The translations under genes were made by a program, and so were the position numbers. A stretch of DNA of 64,000 nt from Rana temporaria (Eukaryota > Chordata > Amphibia > Anura > Ranidae). Numbering within the stretch: position 1 is the stretch's first letter; every line of letters begins with the position of its first letter. The DNA lies in assembly GCF_905171775.1 (NCBI RefSeq), contig NC_053489.1, positions 330,866,089-330,930,088 on the forward strand. The letters are read 5' to 3'. Below the pieces are notes generated by a model. It did no database searches. It was not told where the DNA came from and saw only the letters and a list, made by a program, of their open reading frames with translations. Positions 1-12,210 of the stretch are shown here, piece by piece.

Positions 1-1925
1 ATGGGATTTTGGGGGCTGGGAGAGGATCTAGGGAAGGTTAAGGTAAGTCGGGAAGGGTGGGGAAAGGAGGGTGGGAGGGGGAAGCATTATTCATGAGACA
101 TAAGTCCCGTGGGGGGACATAATGTAGAGCACATAGTAGGAACCAGAAGGTTCCTGATGGTGAACCAAACAATCAATAATAACTTTAAGACTGGAACTAT
201 ACCTATGGTAATAGGGTTGTATTTGTAACACACATAATGTATAGGTATAGCTTAAAATGAACCTGGTAGGTGAGTGCAAAAATGTGTCATACTCACTCCA
301 GGCCACAAAAAGTCGCGGCCCGAGGCGAGCAGACTCAAAACTAAATGGGGAACATGCCTGAATATATATGTATATATAACAAAAAAAAGAAAAAAAAGAA
401 AAAATGGTAGATAGCAAAAAAATAGAGGACTGGACCTGAGCAACCCCTGCAGGTTCCACAGGATTGTAGTAGCCTCTCTCCGGGAGAATGGAGTGGAGAA
501 CCAATGCTGGCAGACTCTCCTAGCTTCAGCTTGATCTTCCACAAGTGGAACAGTGCAGGGCAACAAACATCATCTGAATATTAGTTCAGTTCGGCACTGG
601 GGAAGAAAACAAGATACAATGAAAAAAAAAGGGAAAAGGAAGGGGAGACCTGCAAGAAAAAAAAAAAAAAATGAAGTTTAAACAAGCCTCTTCAGCGAGG
701 CGAATACAATTGACGGTCAGGAGCTCCATCTCTATGCGAGCGAGCAGGGGTCCCCTTGAGGACTGAGGAGGGACCCTGCTGTGCTCTCCTCGGGGTGAAG
801 GAGTACGGATGAGTGGCATCACGGGCAGGGGTGCGGGGCAAGTTAGTCTCTGATGACTGAGCAGGGACGGCGAGGTGGAGGGATTCCAAGAGGCGCTGCA
901 AGTATTCAGGCGACGTGCAGGAGTGTTGTTGGCCTTGATGGGTGAATTGCAGGGCGAAGGGAAATCGCCAAGTGTACTTCAAGTAATGCTGGATGAGAAC
1001 CTGCAGCTGGGGTTTCATCGCCCGTCTCCTAGTGATGGTGAGGGGAGCCAGATCAGAGAAGAGCTGATAGGTATGGCCCTGGAACAGGAGGGTATCCTTG
1101 TTCCGTGCAGCAGCAAGCAATTGTTCCTTCGTGCGAAAGAAATGCAGCTTGATGATAATGTCCCGGGGGGGGGCCATCTTGTTGGCGGCGGGTTAGGGCC
1201 CTATGGATCCTATCGAACTCCAGGCGTTCAATTGGGATGGAGGGTGTAAGCTCTTGGAACAAGGCTGTAGAGAAAGATTGCAGGTCATCTACAGTTTCAG
1301 GGATGTTGCGGATACGCAAATTGGACCTGCGCGAGCGGTTCTCGGCGTCCTCCAAACGAGAGAGAAGTGCGGCGTTCTCCTCACGGAGAGCCGCCTGCTC
1401 TTGGGCCTGTTCCTGGAGAGTAAGTTCAATGTCATCCACCCGAGATTCGAGGTCTGATGTACGTTGACCAAGCTCTCTGATTTCCCGGGACAGCCTATTG
1501 GTGATCTGATCCGAGGTGGTTTTGAGCGCTTTGTGAAGCATGGCCTCCATATATTTAAAGAAGTCCCCTTGTGACATACCTGATGGCGGTATAGTAGATG
1601 ATTCACCGGGGTGTGCTTCGATGTCTTCATCGTCCTCACTTTCAGCACGGGTGGATCTGTCTGGTGAGGCCGATAGCTGCTTAGCCAAGGCCTTCGCCGC
1701 CATCTTGGACGAGGCGCGGGCCAAGGCCTCCTTAATGGGTTTAGGCTTCGTTTTGCCTCGATGTCCGGTCAGGACCATTCCGGGAGGTGCCTGGTGATTA
1801 CCGGAGAGGAGTGATGGGAAGAATGGGGTTGCTGGGCGGTCCAGATCGTTAGTCAGAGCCCGTTGTAGTGGCGGGGAGTGCGGAGCTCTAGAAGGACACG
1901 TCTTCCATCACGAGCTTCGCGCATG
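1..1925 (-). mobile_element. L1/Tx1-like LINE, 5' part (5' UTR, ORF1, inter-ORF spacer)
   Basis: The element reads on the minus strand. Its GC-rich 5' UTR lies at about 1780-1925, its ORF1 at 692-1778, and a pyrimidine-rich spacer (as read on the minus strand) runs to the window edge at 1, so ORF2 would lie outside the window. The 5' boundary near 1925 is where GC-rich sequence changes abruptly to the AT-rich remains of a different LINE. No target duplication can be seen because the 3' end is missing. Family assignment rests on the ORF1 protein. Confidence 0.75.
692..1778 (-). pseudogene. LINE ORF1 protein (Transposase_22-type RNA-binding protein), frameshifted
   Basis: ORF1p of L1/Tx1-type LINEs is an RNA-binding chaperone that coats the element RNA. 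The ATG is at 1778. An acidic/basic N-terminus is followed by a heptad-rich coiled coil (roughly residues 85-150) and the RRM-like signature NLRIRNIPE. The frame then shifts in a nine-G run at 1165-1173, and the downstream frame carries the C-terminal domain (PPRDIIIKLHFF, then RRRAMKPQLQVL). The total length of about 360 residues suits a complete ORF1. The single break in a homopolymer could be a real mutation or a sequencing error; otherwise the frame is open. Confidence 0.8.
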
Positions 1926-1929
1926 CGCC

Positions 1930-3062
1930 ACAGGTTGTTGATTTTTTAATGTTCTAGCTAATGTTTTCCCTGTTTTATTCCCATATTGATACCACTGTAT
2001 TCTGTTTGTATCCCTTATCTGAAGTAACTCTTCATCCATCATAGACTCTAACTCGATTTGTTTGTCTTATTTTGTTCAATGATATAAGGCTCTGTTTATG
2101 CATATTTTCAAAATTTATAATTTCCATTATTAATTGGGATTTTTTCTGTTCTTTTTCCTTTTTTTATCTTGATCCATGCTTGATGAATAGTTCCTGCAGC
2201 ACACATTTTAGTGTTTCCCATTGCATAGGAATTGAGGTATCATCAAAGAGAATTAGCAAAAATTCTCTTACTCCTTGTCGAATATCTTTTTTGCATTCTT
2301 TATTTTTAATTAAGTTATCGTTCAATCTCCACATTTCTATTGTTTTTTATATTCAACTATCCCACGTTCTAAATATATCGGAGCGTGGTCTGACCAGGAA
2401 AAAATGACCAATGTCTGTTGAAGGAGTCATCATCAGACTGGATTGATTAATAAAAAAAATAATCTATTCTATGATACGAGTTATGTATATTTGAGTAATG
2501 CAAATAATTATTTTCTGTCTGATTTTGAGCCCTCCATATGTCTATCATTTGGTATTTTCCCAGTAGATATTTGAACTCTTTTAATTTACTATTTTTCCTA
2601 TGGGAGTGGGTACTAGTAGTGTCTATTTTTGCACCCAATATAACATTAAAATCTCCACTCATAATTATTGTTCCTTACGCTTTCTCCATTGTGTCCACCA
2701 AAGCTTTTATTCCATTCCTAATTTTTTCATAGTTTGGTAGGTAAAGGTTAATAACTGTAAAAAAAATCCATATAGCATGACCTTTATAATTAAGGACCTG
2801 TAATTTTTTTCTTTCCAATATTGCGGTATTTGATGAGGTATGTCTTTGTGGAACGCAATAGACACTCCTCTTGACTTGGAATATGGAAATGTATCATGAA
2901 TTCAAGTAGCATAATTTCTATTGTTTATGTTAGGAATGTGATCTGAACGAAAATGTATTTCTTGAAACAAAATATATTCTTATCTTTTGTTTATGAAATA
3001 AATTTAAGATTTGATATCTTTTAGAAGGAGAGTTAAGGCCTCTTGCATTAAAAGAACACAGT
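1930..3062 (-). pseudogene. L1-type ORF2 fragment: endonuclease domain and linker
   Basis: Read on the minus strand, the sequence starts near 3062 with CSFNARGLNSPSK, the classic N-terminus of an L1 ORF2 apurinic-like endonuclease. It continues to SGDFNVILGAKID at about 2660 (the GDFN catalytic block) and to HRIDYFF at about 2455. Further downstream, at about 2100-2260, the linker motif QWETLKCVLQE is visible. No reverse transcriptase follows, because the fragment stops at the 5' end of the other LINE near 1930. The frame has several stops, so this is an old, inactive copy. It is AT-rich, unlike the neighbouring LINE, which indicates a different family. Confidence 0.75.
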
Positions 3063-3565
3063 TTTACCCCCCCCCCCCCAATATTGAAAATATTGCGAGA
3101 GGTGGAGAGAAAGAAAAAAAAACAAAAAAATAAATAAAAATACTTTCACTCGTCCACTACTCGCTTCACCTAACCTTCCCTTCACACACGACACCACTCT
3201 CTCTCTACTAAATCTATATTGATTTCAATCAAGTCTGTAAGCTACCTTTTCACTCACTCACTATTCAAACCACTTATTCTTCCCAATCTGACTACTAAAT
3301 CTATATTGACTTCAATTAAGTCTATCTTACTATTAGTAAGGTCCCTACTGAGGGTGGGGACAGAGCTGCTGTAATCTGATCTGCAGCCCGTATGAAACTC
3401 CACATGCTAAATTTTCTTAACTTTAAAATTCTATTGAACAGTTTTCTTATTTATATTTGACATTTTTTTCCTTTTTTCTTTTTTTTGTTACTTTAATTCT
3501 ATTATCCATTCTTATATATTTCCTATCTTCCTTTTCATTTCAAAACACTAATAATAAACATATAT
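3063..3565 (-). other. Non-coding, probable inter-ORF spacer of the same LINE
   Basis: This stretch holds a 13-base C run near 3067, A-rich tracts, and short repeats based on 'ctaaatctatattgattTCAAT'-like text at about 3207 and 3297. No reading frame or RNA gene is recognised. Its position just upstream of an ORF2 start fits the spacer between the two LINE reading frames, but that is inference. Confidence 0.35.
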
Positions 3566-3569
3566 CCCG

Positions 3570-5329
3570 TTATAAACTTGTTGGGACCAAGGGAGTAGGG
3601 GGGAGGATAAAAAAACACTGAAACCTCTCACAATTGTTGGGTGCAGGGATGCTATCTGGATTAAGTGGGCCTTGAGAGGAAAGGAAATCCTCCTCTTCCT
3701 CTTGCTGTTCTGCCTCAAGTGCCCTGTCCATGATTCTACAAAGCGGGTGCTCCAGCAGGAAGACTAGAGGGACAGTGCCACTGATTACATTGTTGCTGCT
3801 CACCATCCTTGTGGCCTCCTCAAATGGTGACAGGACAGTGCATGCATCCTTGATCAGTAGCCACTGGCGTGGCGAAAAGAAGCTAAACTCCCCTGACCCT
3901 GTCCTGGTGCCGTAATCACACAGGTACTCACTGATGGCCCTCTACTGTGTGTGCAGACACTGTAGAATTGCCAATGTTGAGTTCCACCTGGTGGGCTTGT
4001 CGCAAATGAGGCGGTTGGTGAGTAGGTTGCATTCCCTTTGAATGTCAGCCAACCAAGCACTGACATTGTATTACCAGCGGAAATGACCACATACTTTTCT
4101 GGCCTGCCTCAGGAGATCTTGTAAGCCTGGGTACCTGGTCAAGAAATGCTACACCACCAAATTCAGGACGTGTGCCAAACATGGAACATGGGTCAAGTAT
4201 CCCTGTTGGAGGGCGGAGAGAAGGTTGGTGCCATTGTCACATACAACCATTCCTGACTGAAGCTGGCGTGGCGTCAACCACCTCTGAGCCTGCACCTGCA
4301 GAGCTGACAGAATCTCTGGCCCAGTGTGGCTTCTGTCCCCTAGGCAGACCAGTTTAAGCACTGCATGACATCTTTTTGCCTGACTGTTTGTGTAGCTCTT
4401 GAGGGTTTAGGGAGCACTGATGGTTCAGAGGACAATTCGCCAGAAGAGGCCATAGAGGAAGAAGAATAGGAGGGAGGGGAGCATACAGATGTTGTGGCAG
4501 AATCACCACTAGCTTTTTGGAGGCGTGGTGGCGAAACAAGCTCCAACACTGAACCCTGTCCTGCATCCTTCCCAGTTGCCAGAAGAATTACCCAGTGCGC
4601 CGCAAAGGAAAAGTAACGTCCCTGCTCATGCCTGCTGGACCATGAGTAAGCGGTTATATGAACTTTACTGCTGACCACCCTGTCCAACGAGGCCAAAACA
4701 ATGCCTCCCACATGGCAGTAGAAAGCAGGAATGGCCTTATGTGAAAAGAAATGGTGTTTTTGAACCTGCCACTGTGGTACAGCACATTCCACAAGTTCAC
4801 AAACGGGGGCTGAAAAGGCAGCAGTTGCACAGCTAGCAATTTGACCAATAGTAGATTGGCTGCAAGTACTTGTGACACCTATTGCTATACCTTCATTCCT
4901 CTCAGTGCAGGTTTTTGAGAGGAATGGAGGTATAGTAGCGTTTGAGATCCCAGATGAGGAGGAAGGGGAAGTCTGCCTTTTTCTATGATGTGGGTCATTC
5001 AGGCATCACTGCCAATGGACTGCATGGCAGGTCATCATATGTCTGGTCATGCATGTGGTGCCCAAGCGGCTGCTTTTGTGGCCACGCTTGATCTGCTTTA
5101 GACATAGGTTGCAAACAGCAATTGTGCGATCTGCTGCACACGTGTTGAAAAAGGCCCACATCAAAGAACTTTTAAAATTCAGCAGGGAGTCAGCAGCGCC
5201 CTGCACCTGCGGAGCTCTGTGGTGTGATGCAATAGGGTGGCTGTCCTTAAGCTGACCCCTGGAGGACATCCTGCCTAGTTGGAGTTGTGCCTCCTCCTCC
5301 TCACTTCCCTCCTCTCTTCTCTCAGGCAT
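3570..5329 (-). pseudogene. hAT-superfamily transposase with BED zinc finger (ZBED-like), broken
   Basis: The minus-strand ATG at 5329 opens an acidic N-terminus, then a BED finger at about 5006-5200 (residues WAFF, then CNLC, then HMMTCH as the last ligands). The hAT core follows near 4640-4800: HKAIPAFY and VHITAYSWSS. Here the conserved T-D-x-W has become A-Y-S-W, so the first catalytic Asp is missing. The second-Asp block VVCDNGTNL with HVPCLAHVLNLVV lies at 4150-4240, and LLEHPLCRIMDRALEAEQ lies near 3720-3780. Several frameshifts separate the blocks, and the C-terminal hAT dimerisation domain is absent beyond 3570. A host ZBED gene is unlikely given the decay. Confidence 0.75.
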
Positions 5330-5572
5330 CCAAGTACGGTGAGTGACCTCATCATCCCCTCCCTCCTTGTCATTGGAGCAAACTTGGCAGTATGCTGCAG
5401 CTTGGGGAACATGACTGCCAGTTTCTTGTCCTTATGTGACACCCCCTCTCTCTAGGCTCATATTTCTCCCTTCCTCAACCTGGGAACCAATATTGGAGCC
5501 TTCAAATTGCTGTGAATCCTCCAGCAGCATGTAACTGACACTGTGGTCAAATATTTCTGGGGACTCCTCTGA

Positions 5573-6150
5573 CACAGTGAGGCAGGGAGATGGACACAGT
5601 GAGGCTGCAGATGGACACAGTGAGGCTGCAGATGGACACAGTGAGGCAGGGACATGGACACAGTGATTCTGCAGATGGACACAGAGAGACTGCAGATAGA
5701 CACAGTGAGGTAAGAAGATGGGCACAGTGAGGCATGCAAGTGAGCACAGTGAGACATGCAGATGGGCACAGTAAATCTACAAATGGACACAGTGAGGCAG
5801 GGAGATGGACACATTGAGCCTGAAAATGGACACAGTTAGGCAGGGAGATGGACACAGTGAGGCTGCAGATGAACACAGTGAGGCAGGGCGATGGACACAG
5901 TGAGTCAGGGAGATGGACACAGTGAGACTGCAGATAGACACAGTGAGGCAGGGAAATGGGCACAGTGAGGCATGCAGGTGAGCACAGTGAGGCATGCAGA
6001 TGGGCACAGTGAATCTGCAAATGGACACAGTGAGGCTAGAAAATGGGCACAGTGAGGCTGCAAATGGGCACAGTGAGGCTGCAAATGGACACAGTGAGGC
6101 TGCAAATGGGCACAGCGTGGTACAGTGAGGCTGTAAATGGGCATTGTTGA
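5573..6150. repeat. 21-bp minisatellite, about 27 copies
   Basis: The tandem unit is GATGGACACAGTGAGGCTGCA, with variants ending GGCAGGGA or GGCATGCA. The array is directly repeated with a few percent divergence between copies. It lies upstream of the hAT transposase start (5329, reading away), so in the element's own orientation it sits between the presumed 5' end and the gene. Open frames that run through it on the minus strand are a product of the 21-bp (multiple of three) period and are not genes. Confidence 0.9.
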
Positions 6151-6295
6151 CCCTCTTTTCCACTTACAGTAGCTCCTGCATTTCTCAACCTAAGCTTATA
6201 CTTGAGTCAATACGTTTTCCCAGCTTTTTGTGGTAAAATTAGGTGCCTCGGCTTATATTCGGGTCAGCTTATACTCAAGTATATACGGTTTATAC
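6151..6295. other. Probable transposon terminus with GTATATACGG ending
   Basis: Two related short motifs, cttatacttgagt and cttatactcaagtatatacgg, occur within 100 bp and end near 6291. This layout resembles the sub-terminal and terminal repeats of a DNA transposon. The mate end was not found at the other side of the hAT transposase, so its ownership is uncertain. Confidence 0.3.
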
Positions 6296-7190
6296 ACACG
6301 CTAGAACATGTCTGTAGAAAACCACATAAGAAATATCATAATGACACCACTAACTCAAATTAGTGTAACAATGTGCTTAATTATAGTGGAGCATATGAAC
6401 TATTAATTAATTAGTTTCTCTACTTATCCATATATCCACACTCTATTAATTGCCTATGCAATATCACACCCATAAAGTGCTAATTAGTACCACAACTTAA
6501 TGCTAGTTAAAGTGCTTCTGTGTGACAAATAAAAATTATATGCATTAATGCTCAAATAACAACATCTGTCATAAAATACATCCAATATAGTTGTGCTCAA
6601 AATATTCATAAATGTGTTCCCATGCACTACAAAAGTGCTATGTGCAAAGTGCTATTTTGCTTGATTCACAAACTGACATGCATAATATATACAGTCCATT
6701 CACAGTTAAAAAAATTCCAAAGCAACTGGTGATAGCAAAACGTGTCCTTGTGTCCACTCTTGTGCTCCCCTTCTGTATATGCACTCATCTTAGAGCGTGT
6801 GACCCTGCAATTAAGCCTGGTCAGAACACGCATATGAACCACCTCTGGGTTCAGTGATTATGTTGGAATCCTGGGCTGGTTGCTGGTAACGTGTTCCACA
6901 TGTGTATGATGAAAACTTAGCCCTTACTGTGGGGTACTCACATTTTGTGGGTGCTACAGTGCACCAATCTTTACAAGCTCAGGGATACTGCTGACATAAT
7001 GTGTCCTTTCCTTTAACTGAGAATGCTCCACTGCCTCCTGCACCATCCTGTCCCCTCCCCTACACGTGTTGATACTGGGATTAACTTTTATCTTTCTCAT
7101 GCCTGTAAAGTAGTGCATTTTCCCATCTTTAGAATAGTACTACATCAAAATTACATTTCTAAATGAAAACAAGCAATTTAAAACTGACAG
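6296..7190. other. AT-rich non-coding DNA, nothing recognised
   Basis: I see no reading frame with family resemblance, no clear terminal repeats and no tandem array here. A T-rich/A-rich composition with scattered dispersed-repeat-like text is all that can be stated. Confidence 0.5.
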
Positions 7191-7194
7191 CTGT

Positions 7195-7300
7195 TATATA
7201 GCTGAGGGTGGGGCCACCCATTGACGTAAATGGGTGACCCTGCCCCTTCTGACATTATGTGACATCATGTAACATCAGAAGGGGTGGGGTCACCCGTTTT
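7195..7300. repeat. Short inverted repeat (palindrome)
   Basis: The arm ggtgaccctgccccttctga (about 7231-7250) is repeated inverted as tcagaaggggtggggtcacc (about 7275-7294), with a 24-base AT-rich loop. It marks the edge of the GC-rich dispersed repeat that follows. Confidence 0.7.
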
Positions 7301-7780
7301 AGTCACCAGATTTCAATAAGCCGCCCGCCAGAAGACCCCCACAACCACCGGGCAAGGGCTGTGGAGATGAGGCGACCCCAAAGCATCCTCCCCATGTTGA
7401 AGGCATGTGGCCTGATATGGTTTAGGAGGGGGGCACGCTCTCTTCCCCCCCTCTTTTCCTGCGGCCTGCCAGGTTGCGTGCATTGATAAGGGTCTGGTAT
7501 GGATTTTGGGGGAGATCCCTACGCCATTTTTCTATTTTGGCGCAGTGTTCCCCTTAAAATCCATACCAGACCTGAAGGGCCTGTTATGGATTTTTGGGGG
7601 AACCCTACGCCATTTAAAAAAGTTGGTGCAGGGTTCCCCTTAAAATCTATACCAGACCTGAAGGGTTCGGTATGGGTTTTGGGGGGACCCCACGCATTGT
7701 TTTTTTTTTAAATTTTGGTGCTGGATTCCCCTTAATATTCATACCAGACCCAAAGGGTATGGTTATGGGCTGGGGGAGAA
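7300..7780. repeat. GC-rich dispersed repeat, single diverged copy
   Basis: The segment shares a colinear series of motifs with 33140-33610 and with the arms of the foldbacks at 58.4-60.4 and 62.4-64.0 kb: 'ccccatgttgaaggcatg', then a CGCTC/TC-rich stretch, then repeated 'ggtctggtatgga' and 'ccataccagacc' blocks. These last blocks are themselves inverted to each other several times (7490-7750), so the segment can fold on itself. It is the most diverged copy in the window and has no protein-coding signal. Confidence 0.65.
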
Positions 7781-7783
7781 CCC

Positions 7784-8370
7784 ATGCTGTTTTTTTCAAT
7801 GATTTTTATCTGTATTGCCTGGATCCGACAAAACACGATATTTGAAGGAATATTTAATTGTTATTGTTTCACTTTAAGCATTATTAAAACCACTGCTCCT
7901 AAAAAATGGTTGTTTTTAAAACTATGTGTTGCATTTATACATGCCCCCTGGGGCAGGACCCAGGTCCCTATGCCATTTTTTTAATGATTTTTATCTATAT
8001 TTCCGAAATCCGACAATACATTACAGCCACAAGCAGTTTTAAATTAGATTTTTTCCTATTGCTGTGGTATTGTGCTAAACATGGGAAACATGCACTACTT
8101 TACAGGCATTACAGGCAAGATATTTAAAGGAATATCTTATTTTAATTGTTTCACTTTAAGCAATATTAAAATTACTGCTCCTGAAAATACATGTCCCCTG
8201 GGGTAGGACCCTAGTCCCCATACACTTTTTATGGCAATAACTTGCATATAAGCCTTTAAAATCAGCACTTTTGGTTTTTCATGTTCCATAGACGTTAATG
8301 GGGTTTGTGTGTTTGTATTTTTTTTTGCCTGTGCGAACCGAACTGGGGGGGGGTGTTCAGCTCATCCCTA
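7784..8370. mobile_element. Right end of a non-autonomous hAT element (TAGGGATGAGC family)
   Basis: The segment ends at 8370 with GCTCATCCCTA, the inverse of the TAGGGATGAGC terminus seen at 43210. Its last ~580 bp are similar to 45285-45659 ('caatgatttttatc', 'ttaagca..attaaaa', then 'gttcagctcatcccta'). The left terminus could not be located, so the 5' side is truncated or diverged. It abuts a LINE reverse-transcriptase fragment, which is the likely insertion target. Confidence 0.7.
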
Positions 8371-10335
8371 TTTACCAACAGACATGGTACAGTCAACTAT
8401 CATAACTATACAGAAACCAGACAAAGGCCCCTCATCAACTGCAAATTATAGGCCAATATCTCTTTTGAATACAGACATAAAAATTCCTTGCCAAAAGATT
8501 ACTGACATAACTCCCATTATTAGTGCACAGGTCAGGTTTATCCCAGGCTGCCATGCACCAGAAGCCACAAGGAGGGTACTGAACCTTAAACACCATGCTA
8601 TCCATACACAAACTCCTTCTATGCTTCTTTCTCTATACGCAGAGAAAGTGTTTGATAGAATCTCTTGGGGTTTTCTAAAAGGGGTCTTTGCCAAATTTGG
8701 GATCACTGGATGGTTTCAAAACACTATACTTTCCCTCTACTCCAACCCTTCAGTGAGCGTACTCACAGGAGGAGCCCTATCCACCCAGTTCACTACAAAC
8801 GACACAAGTGAAGGATGTCCCCTCTCACCACTTATTTTTGCCCTGCTAATGGGACCCCTTGCGGCCAGAGTTAGAGCCAATACACAAATCTCAGGAATTA
8901 AATGTAATACCACAGACCATAGAATAAGCTTATTCACAGATGATGTGATACTAATGATTACTAACCCATCACAATCCCTTCAGGCAATACAAGAAACTAT
9001 CCAAGAATTTACCAATGTCTCCTTGTATAAGCTTAACATATCAAAATCTGTATTAATGCCCTTATGCCTCCCGACACAATTGGAATCCCACCTTTAAAAT
9101 ATCACCCGATTCACTTGGGTAAACAATTCCATTCCTTATTTGAGAATACAAATAACACCCACTCTAAAACAAATATTTGCACTTAACTTCCAGACCTTTT
9201 TACAACAACTCCTTCAACTACTACGCTCACTACGCTCAACTGGCCTTTCCAAGCTAGGTAGGATCGCTACCCTTAAGATTATAATACTACCAAAAGTCCT
9301 GTACCTATTCCACACACTGATAATATCTCTCCCCCAATCGTTCCTAACCTCCATCCAAAGGCAAATATCAAAATTTATATTGGAAAAAAGCCCTCCTAGA
9401 TGTGCCAACTAGATCTTAACCAGACCGTACAATAAGGGGGGGAGTCGGTATTCCCCACATCAGTAGTTATTACCATGCCTCAATTTTAAATCAAATATTC
9501 TATTGGTGGCACCAAATATCTGAAAAAAATCTGGTCACTCATGGAAAATGTATCCCCCCCAGAACAAACATCCCTTAGACTCACTTCTCCTAACAGCAGC
9601 AGGATGTCCTCCTCCTCATCTCCATAACACACCCCATCAGTTACAGCTTCAAAACTAACATGGAAAAAAATCTTGTCCTATCAAACTTCCAACTCTCCTA
9701 CCCACTCTATACCTATTCCCCTTAGAGCCCTAACCAAACACCTTTCAGACCTCAAACTCTCTGCATGTAACAACCAAGGTATCACAAATATTCTTGACTT
9801 TATCAATCACAAAACTTTAAAACCATTTGAAAACCTCCCACGTGAATTTGACCTCCCACAATCAGAACTCTACACCTATATGAGAATCTCCCACTTTCTC
9901 AAATCCTCGAAACTGCCCTATACAGTTACACTGCCAGGACCATTGTTCCAATTTTACACATGATCCCCATACCCAAAAAAGGAAAATCCTTATTCCCTTA
10001 CCTCATATTGGAGACAAATATTCACATTGATCTCCACTAACTCTGGCTTGCATTCCACTCCTACCCCTTCACTATCGCGGCTCCATGTAGGGTTAGAAAA
10101 ATACCCTTAAAACACCAGAACTGTCATAACACATTTCTTGCTAGCAGCCAAGCTAAATATCATTAGGTTATGGAAAACTGCAGAAACACCACTCATATCT
10201 AGCACAATAGCAGATCTTTATCAACAATGTAAATTAGAAAGCATAATAGCTAGGAAAAATATGCAACTAAACAAATTTCCTGTACAATGGTCCCATTGGT
10301 TGACACATCCAAAATGTAAAGTTTACATGTGAATT
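8371..10335 (+). pseudogene. L1/Tx1-like ORF2 fragment: reverse transcriptase and C-terminal region
   Basis: The plus-strand translation shows reverse-transcriptase blocks in order: QKPDKGPSSTANYRPISLLN, LSLYAEKVFDRISW (core block A), EGCPLSPLIFALLMGPLA (block B) and SLFTDDVI, where FADD/YADD has become FTDD. A maturase-like thumb follows at 9140-9410. The C-terminal text LNIIRLWKTAETPLI and KFPVQWSHWL at 10140-10320 is typical of the very end of ORF2. Frameshifts and stops break it into at least five pieces, so it is inactive. The endonuclease half is missing to the left, where a hAT end lies. Confidence 0.85.
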
Positions 10336-10584
10336 GTTTTGTTCTAGAATGTTTTGAACCATATTGTCCTATACTGTTTTGAAGCTTCCTCACTTGATGT
10401 GCTGGTGACCCTTTCCCCCTTATTTCCCCCATTCCTTAGTTACCCTTCCCCTCCCTCCCCCAACCCCCTATATTACTGCTCCCCACCGCCCCCCCACCCT
10501 ATAACCTTCCTACCTCCCATCCCCCCACAGCCTGCATTCATACGTTAAATGTAAAAATTTAAACACATGGATCATTTCTATATA
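10336..10584 (+). other. Probable LINE 3' UTR, pyrimidine-rich
   Basis: The sequence directly follows the ORF2 C-terminus and holds a C/T-rich tract at 10410-10540. No clean poly(A) tail is visible before the TTAA that begins piggyBac-1 at 10585. Confidence 0.4.
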
Positions 10585-11049
10585 TTAACCACTTCCATAC
10601 AGGGCATTAATATACCCTTCCTGCCCAGACCAATTTTCAGCTTTCAATGCTCTCACACTTTGAATGACAAATACTACATTGCTACATTGTATCCAAACAA
10701 ATTTTTTATCATTTTGTTCTCACAAACAGAGCTTTCTTTTGGTGGTATTTAATCGCCGTTGGGTTTTTTATTTTTTTCAATATAAGCAAAAAAAGAGAGA
10801 ACATTTTGAAAAAAAAAACAATTTTTTTTAGTTTCAATCTTAAATTTTTGCAAAGAAATCATTTTTCTTCAGAAATTTGGGCCAAAATGTATACTGCTAC
10901 ATATCTTTGGTAAAAATAACCCAAATTAGTGGATATTATTTGGTCTCTGTGAAAGTTATAGAGTCTACAAGCTATGGTGCAAATCATTGAACAATTATCA
11001 CATCTGATCACAGCTGATGTACTGACATCCTATCATTTCTTGAGACCCT

Positions 11050-12210
11050 AACAAGCCAAGAAAGTACAAATACCCCCAAAATTACCCCTTTTTGGAAAGT
11101 AGACATTCCAAGGTATTTAGTAAGAGGCATGGTGAATTTTTTGAAGTTGTAATTTTTTCCCACAATTCTTGGGAAAATTAAGATTTTTTTTTTTTTTTTT
11201 TACACACAATTGTCATAATAACAAGTTAGTTCTCTTACACAGCACATGCATACTTACAATGACACCCCAAATTACATTCTGCTGCTCCTTCTGAGTATGG
11301 CGATACCACATGTGTGGATCTTTTACACAGCGTAGCCACATACAGAGGCCGAACATTGAAGTAGCAGGTGTTCTAGGAGCATAAATTACACATCTAATCT
11401 CTCAACTACCTGTTACACTTTTGAAGGCCCTGGAGCACCAGGACAATGGAAACGCCCACAAAATGACCCCATTTTGGAAAGCTAACACCCCAACGTATAA
11501 TCTATGAGGCATAATTAGTCTTTTGAATGGTTCATTTTTTTCCAGAAGTTTTTGGAAAATGTGGAAAAAAAATGAAAACACATTGTTTTTACACAAAGTT
11601 GTCCATTTATAAGATATTTCTAACACATAGCATGTACATAGCAAAAATGACACCCCAAAATACATTCTGCTGCTCCTTATGAGTATGGAGATACCACATG
11701 TGTGGGACTTTTACACAGCCTGGCCACATACAGAGGCCAAACATTGAAGTAGCACCTTCAGGCGTTCTAGGAGCATAAATTACACATCTAATCTCTCAAC
11801 TACCTGTTACACTTTTGAAGGCCCTGGAGCACCAGGACAATGGAAACGCCCACAAAATGACCCCATTTTGGAAAGCTAACACCCCAACGTATAATTTATG
11901 AGGCATAATTAGTCTTTTGAACGGTTCATTTTTTTTCCAGAAGTTTTTGGAAAATGTGGAAAAAAAATGAAAACACATTTTTTTTACACAAAGTTGTCCA
12001 TTTATAAGATATTTCTAACACATAGCATGTACATAGCAACAATTACACCCCAAAATACATTCTGCTGCTCCTCCTGAGTATGGCGATACCACATTTGTGA
12101 GACTTTTACACAGCCTGGCCACATACAGAAGTCCAACATCCAAGTAGCACCTCCAGGCGTTCTAGGAGCATAAATTACACACACAAATTCCTGCCAACCT
12201 AAGACATTGT
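11050..12210. repeat. Tandem ~390-bp repeats in the 3' part of piggyBac-1
   Basis: Two near-identical units start at about 11271 and 11659 ('attctgctgctccttctgag', then 'ccacatacagaggcc', then 'cctgttacacttttgaaggc'). A third, partial unit starts at 12054, and a more diverged copy starts near 11050. Spacings are about 388 and 395 bp. No coding signal is present; minus-strand frames across it recur only because the unit recurs. Confidence 0.85.

Noticed and set aside
2072..2407. 111-codon plus-strand frame resembling a membrane protein
   Set aside because: It is the opposite strand of the LINE ORF2 linker, whose minus-strand text is recognisable.
3570..5329. Host ZBED gene
   Set aside because: Several frameshifts, a lost catalytic Asp and a missing C-terminal domain fit a dead transposon better than a maintained host gene.
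5432..6163. Overlapping minus-strand frames rich in Cys, His, Leu and Pro
   Set aside because: A 21-bp repeat keeps every stop-free frame open. No independent start context or domain is present.
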